Under the pieces are notes generated by a model. It saw only the letters and a program-made list of their open reading frames with translations. It ran no database searches and was not told the DNA's origin. Below, piece after piece: positions 59,943 through 64,000 of a DNA stretch of 64,000 nucleotides; within the stretch, counting starts at the first letter, position 1, and each line of letters opens with the position of its first letter. The stretch lies in assembly GCA_028571685.1 (NCBI GenBank), contig CM053143.1, positions 137,426,829-137,490,828 of the forward strand. Direction: 5' to 3'. The position numbers were made by a program, and so were the translations under genes. This DNA is from Heterohyrax brucei. Lineage: Eukaryota > Chordata > Mammalia > Hyracoidea > Procaviidae.

Positions 59943-60171
59943 AATGCATTTGTCGAAGTTTCTTTTGACAGTCACTAAAACATTTCCCAACGTAGTACTA
60001 AGAAAGGAAGCAGGGTCCACATTTTGTGCAGTCCATACATGATGACTCATTTTAACTAGCATGTAAAGGGAGTTAAAGCTGTCAATTTTGTCTCCTAATG
60101 CAATTAGGTTGTTTAGTTCTGGCTCAATGCAGCGAAATATTTTAATCATCATTTGGCGGATCATATCTTTC
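59943..60171 (-). CDS. EXOC1: EXOC1 exon
   Basis: 229 nt, frame [20 protein letters not shown]... to ...VKRNFDKCI, with a TTAACAG acceptor and a GTAAGT donor. The helices include the invariant-looking [13 protein letters not shown] segment of vertebrate Sec3. Confidence 0.96.
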
Positions 60172-60251
60172 CTGTTAAGAAATCATACAAAATAGAGAAG
60201 GTTATTACATGCATCAAGTGAATTCATCTTTAATCTACTTGGTATTATCTA

Positions 60252-60318
60252 AAATGGTATATCCAAAATGTTTTAGATGTATACATTTTAAATGGTATAT
60301 CTAAAATGTTTTACATTT
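60252..60318 (+). repeat. Imperfect AT-rich tandem repeat
   Basis: 'aaaatggtatatccaaaatg' at about 60252 and 'aaatggtatatctaaaatg' about 40 bp later. Confidence 0.7.
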
Positions 60319-60714
60319 GAAATTAAAAAAATTCCAGATATGATGACCTAATCGTTTTCATCATTAATTTTTAAAATTAAGCTTTGTCACTAAAATAACT
60401 GTACATTATTTACAAAGCTGGGTCCTGGAATGTGCTTTCTGATTTCTAAGAAATACACTGCAATTCAAAGGCTACCTCCTACGAGCAAACATCAGAATTG
60501 ACTGCATTTCTGAAGCAAAGAAAAGCCAACAAGTTACATAGTCAGACCAGTTTTATCTCCTTATCTCAACATTGTAAGTAAAATGCTTAATAAGACAACA
60601 GATATGCACACTGTTGCTCTGAGTGTTGTCAGCTTAGAAAGTCATCCAGCCCCCTCTATGTCCAACTTGAATTATTTTTCCCAAAGTAAACAGCAGGTAA
60701 TAACAAACACATAC

Positions 60715-60791
60715 TCAGAGGAAATAGGCAGTGGTGTGCCGGAATTATGATGCCGTGAAAATGTTCCTCCATCCAGGTCTTCTGCTTCAGT
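60715..60791 (-). CDS. EXOC1: EXOC1 exon, variable linker
   Basis: 77 nt, frame [19 protein letters not shown] to PLPISSE, the last codon split with the next exon. It is acidic then Ser/His/Pro-rich and likely disordered. Compared with the human protein as I recall it, this is the least conserved stretch of the gene in the window. Confidence 0.92.
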
Positions 60792-61320
60792 CTGCAAAAA
60801 TTATTCAGGTACTTTACATAATAAAAGACCAAAAGTTTGACTAGTTTATAAAGCAAAAGCCTGCTCAGTCTTAAAGTTCCTAGGAGAGAATACATTATGA
60901 AAAACAGTGACTTTTACAGGTAATATAACTGATAAAGCTACATAATTGTGTTCTTTAAAAATGTTCATGGAATGCTTTGTTTTTAAGTGTTACCCAAGAA
61001 TTGCTATGGAGTGAGAAGTTGTGCGTGTGCAGTGAGAGGCAGAGAGGGAGCGAGGGAGGGAGACACACAAAGGGGCTGGAGACTCAGCTGGGGCAAGAAG
61101 GGGAGGGCAGCTCAACCTAACTCAGAAAGAATCCAGTGTCCACCTTCAGGAGAGAATAAAAACACAAAGGAAACCTTGTATCATTCTAAGAGAACATGAG
61201 GATTAAAGAAAAAAACTCTAAAAAATTTTCAAAGGCTGATAATTAAACAAATTTAATAAAAATCAGTAACAACCATAACTAACCAACTATTTGCAATTCT
61301 GATCAGTTTTTCATTCACTT
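60792..61320. other. EXOC1 intron, purine-rich stretch
   Basis: GA-rich 61035-61075 ('gagaggcagagagggagcga'); otherwise unassigned. Confidence 0.45.
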
Positions 61321-61338
61321 TATGACTACTTTTAAAAT

Positions 61339-61595
61339 TTTTTTTATTTTCTTGTGCTTTAAATGAAAGTTTACGATCCAAGTCTGTATCTCATATAACA
61401 ACTTACATATACATTGTTATGTGACCCTAGTTGCCTTCCTTGCAATGTGACAACACACTCCTGTCCACCCTGTATTTCCTGTGTCTATTCAACCAGCTCC
61501 TGTTCCCTTCTGCCTTCTTGTCTTGCCTTCTGCCCACTTAATCTCATTTATTTACTTGAGCTGAGAAGCACACTCTTCTCCATTATCCTTTTGTG
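61339..61595 (-). mobile_element. Short L1 3' UTR insertion
   Basis: 257 bp flanked by an 18-bp duplication TATG(A/G)CTACTTTTAAAAT at 61321-61338 and 61596-61613 with one mismatch; T-rich left edge. Confidence 0.87.
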
Positions 61596-61724
61596 TATGG
61601 CTACTTTTAAAATGTTTGTTTCCTGTGGTATTAGTTTTTTGAGACGGCCTTAATTTAAAAATCATTCTAGTTGCATCATTTTTTTCCTAAGTATCGTGGC
61701 AAATCTGTTTACTTTCTTACGCCG

Positions 61725-61890
61725 CCTGAGATGCATGAGGTACAGGTACTATTTCATCTGTTTTTCAGATGTGAAAACCTAGGAATTAAATAATTGGCCT
61801 GAAGTCTCATAATCAGATAGTAAAAATGTCAAAACAAAGATTTCGACAGTCTGATTCTCACTAGACCATGTTTCTGTTAGACCATGGTGT
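61725..61890 (-). repeat. MIR SINE
   Basis: 'gtactatttcatctgttttt' followed by 'cagatgtgaaaacctaggaa', complement of the MIR 3' half. Confidence 0.62.
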
Positions 61891-62341
61891 CTAACAGCAC
61901 CTCTTTTAACGATAATGTTTCTTAGTAACTAACAAACTGTGAAAACTGCTATGTAAATAACACTCTTCTGCATAAATCATGCACAAGAGGAAGTTAAACT
62001 CTAGTTTAAAAGATGCATGCACTGAACCATGAGTATTAAGTAACAAGAGGTCTGACTATGTTTAGTTGGTCAACTATTTACATGAATAATTATAATGAAA
62101 AAAAAACTTTACTAGTCTTTTCATGTATTATACCCCTCGACCCCCACTAATTTTTAAAAAAATTCTGCAATGTTAAATTCAATCCTTAACTCCAATTACC
62201 ATTGCTTTTATCCTCTTGTATCATGACAAAGATCCCTTTACGAATCTCTATGTTGTAAACCCTTTCCTTTTCTGTTTTGATGCTAGAAATGTGACCATAT
62301 ATTTTAATTACAGAACTAGCAAAAATAAATGTGAACCATAC

Positions 62342-62449
62342 CATAGTTCCAGACACACTTTGATGCTGCTGCAGTTTGAAAAATTTACTTATGAAGTCCT
62401 GTTCTGCCAGACACAGGGGTTCCAGTTCACTTAGTACTTGTTCAAATAT
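62342..62449 (-). CDS. EXOC1: EXOC1 exon
   Basis: 108 nt, exactly 36 codons, phase 0 at both ends. The frame reads [20 protein letters not shown] and ends [12 protein letters not shown]. The helical run is typical of the exocyst subunit rod. The donor is GTATGG. Confidence 0.95.
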
Positions 62450-62985
62450 CTAAAGAAAAGCAAAATGATCCTATAACGAAATAATTCCACTAAATGCTTA
62501 CAAGAACACTCCACATTTTATTCACTTCTCAATCTCAAGAGAATTATGAATTCTTCCAAGATTGACTAGTTGACAAGGCAGTGAAGTCATCAACAAGGCA
62601 GAACAAGGTCATGAATACATCTAACATAAAATTCACTATTCTTCACTTTAAGTCTGGAAAGAACACAAAAATAAGCTCTGTAAACTTACTTTATGACTCT
62701 AAAGAAGAGTTAGTTTCACAAAAACTGTTATCTCCTCTTTCTAGATGCTCAAAGAACTTAGATTTTAAATGCAGCACTTTGTGAATGGCAACAAATAAAC
62801 TTCAATATTTCATGTTATTTAATTGGTAATCCATACTTCAGTTGCCTACTCTTGTTCAGATTCAGAAAGAGAAAGTTAACATTTAAGAGAGCCAACAGAG
62901 CAAATCTTTGGACACATTTAAAGTAGTAACCAAATGCTATGAGACAGCCAGTACTAATGTTTAAGTATCTGTTATTTTACTTTAC

Positions 62986-63149
62986 CTTATCAAATTTGGT
63001 TCTGTCAGCGACATCAAGGTCAGAGGCAGACATGTTTCCCATGTCCAACAGAGAAGAGGACTGAGATCTGCGATTGCCTGAACTCTGAACACTCAGTTTA
63101 TTTAGACTAGAAGTAGATCCAGTTAGTTTCCCAGAACTTCCATGAAGAC
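62986..63149 (-). CDS. EXOC1: EXOC1 exon, Ser-rich linker
   Basis: 164 nt; the first two bases complete a Gly codon. The frame starts [18 protein letters not shown] and ends [10 protein letters not shown]. This Ser/Gly/Thr-rich segment links two helical parts of Sec3. The acceptor is a TTTTCTTAG-type site and the donor is GTAAAG. In other mammals an optional small exon lies just before it; I see no such exon between 63150 and 64000. Confidence 0.95.
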
Positions 63150-64000
63150 CTAAGAAATAATAAAACTTTGAAAGTTGTGACCTCCAAGAATAAAACATTC
63201 GTAGCATAGATCAGGGGCTATCTCCCATTTTCTTAGGCTTTCACAGCTTTATGTCATGTTAATTACCACGTGTTAAAGAGTGTCTTTGTCTTTCACTCAT
63301 ATTTATACCCATTCCTGAGAATACTGTAAACAGAACTGAAAACTGCTGAGATTTACAAACTAGGACTGAATGGGGTCTTAAAGATTAGACACTCTGCACA
63401 ATGCACTCCAATTATAAAGTTGCTTGGTGATTACTTCTAGATTAGAGTAGATGACGGTTTCTTTTTCTTTCAAAGACAAAAATACAGATGAAGGCCAATG
63501 ACTTAGTATGCAAATTAACATGACTATTATATTTCTGAAGGAAACTGTCTTCTCCCAATATTACTTATCACCACATTAAATCAATATACTAGGTTGAGCC
63601 ATGTGAAACTGACCATATTCGATCATTCCTGACTTATCAAAAAGTCAATCACGTATGGTTCAAATGCAATACAATCCTGAAGCCAGAGATGCTACTTTTG
63701 TAGCAAATGAACTTTACTTAACCTACAATTCTTTAAAAACTAAACAAAGACAAAAAAAATACCCTGGACACATGTTACATTTAAGGTGCAACTAAAATGT
63801 AATGTATCACCAACCCTATTAGTATGGGACATCTTATACTCAGGTATAATCTATCACAGCCATGAGCAAAAATGGGAACAACATGGCTAGACATTATCCT
63901 ATATGTACATCAAGAAATTCAAAGATTCAATTTTTACCAGAAACTGGGATGCTTTCCTTCAGAATTAAATCTAAATAATTAAATACTTTTTAATCTTCTT
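63150..64000. other. EXOC1 intron, no exon or repeat recognised
   Basis: Read on the minus strand for the preceding EXOC1 exon and the optional small exon; neither was seen. Confidence 0.5.

Larger units (their letters stand above)
47125..63149 (-). other. EXOC1: EXOC1 gene, 3' half (eight coding exons and 3' UTR)
   Basis: EXOC1 (Sec3) is a subunit of the octameric exocyst that tethers secretory vesicles to the plasma membrane before SNARE fusion. Eight minus-strand exons of 164, 108, 77, 229, 184, 200, 195 and 153 nt (with stop) join in frame to 435 residues, about half of the roughly 880-894-residue protein. This half is the Sec3 C-terminal helical-rod region that packs with other subunits. 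The N-terminal PH-like lipid-binding domain is upstream, outside the window. Conservation is extreme except in the 77-nt exon. All introns carry AfroSINEs, and one holds a fold-back mariner. CEP135 follows about 29 kb downstream in the same direction. Confidence 0.96.

Noticed and set aside
1..64000. Search for tRNA, rRNA or CRISPR features
   Set aside because: All tRNA-like boxes belong to AfroSINE or MIR heads with no cloverleaf; no array of spaced direct repeats exists and the sequence is a mammalian chromosome.

Overview
The window is vertebrate nuclear DNA from an afrotherian mammal, most probably an elephant or close relative. The evidence is about fifty copies of a tRNA-derived SINE found only in Afrotheria (AfroSINE: A-box near 'gtggtgcagtggttaag', B-box near 'gttcaaatcc', tail 'tatgagtcagaattgactc...'), with its RTE-type LINE partner (RTE1-like), an afrotherian L1 subfamily, and mammal-wide MIR, MLT1-like and MER5A relics. 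The protein-coding content is two spliced genes, both on the minus strand. Every coding exon was found by reading minus-strand frames between GT and AG splice sites; exon phases join without a break.

Layout. 909-17.7k: the 5' part of CEP135 (centriole assembly protein), with a CpG-island promoter at about 17.16-17.77k, a non-coding exon 1 ending at 17472, and coding exons 2-5 (about the first 204 codons). The rest of the gene lies beyond base 1. 17.8k-47.1k: an intergenic stretch of about 29 kb, essentially a mosaic of RTE, L1, AfroSINE, MLT1-like, MER5A, ERV-LTR and mariner-derived repeats. 47.1k-64k: the 3' half of EXOC1 (exocyst subunit Sec3), eight coding exons giving the C-terminal 435 residues, with a probable polyadenylation signal at 47148-47153. 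The order EXOC1 then CEP135 in the same transcription direction agrees with the known mammalian arrangement on human 4q12.

The two genes are not functionally coupled in any way the sequence shows: one acts in centriole/microtubule biology, the other in vesicle tethering at the plasma membrane.

Most notable structures: three fold-back (long inverted repeat) mariner-derived elements with TA flanks (20.1k, 35.2k, 54.6k); an ERV solo LTR inside an AfroSINE inside an old L1 (8.6-11.1k); a young 5'-truncated L1 and a second short L1 inserted into the same old L1, all in one orientation (43.2-46.5k); an RFX-type X-box in the CEP135 promoter; and a CEP135 upstream ORF whose stop codon is created by the exon 1/exon 2 junction. 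I did not find a previously undescribed gene system; the fold-back mariner family is the best candidate for something little described.
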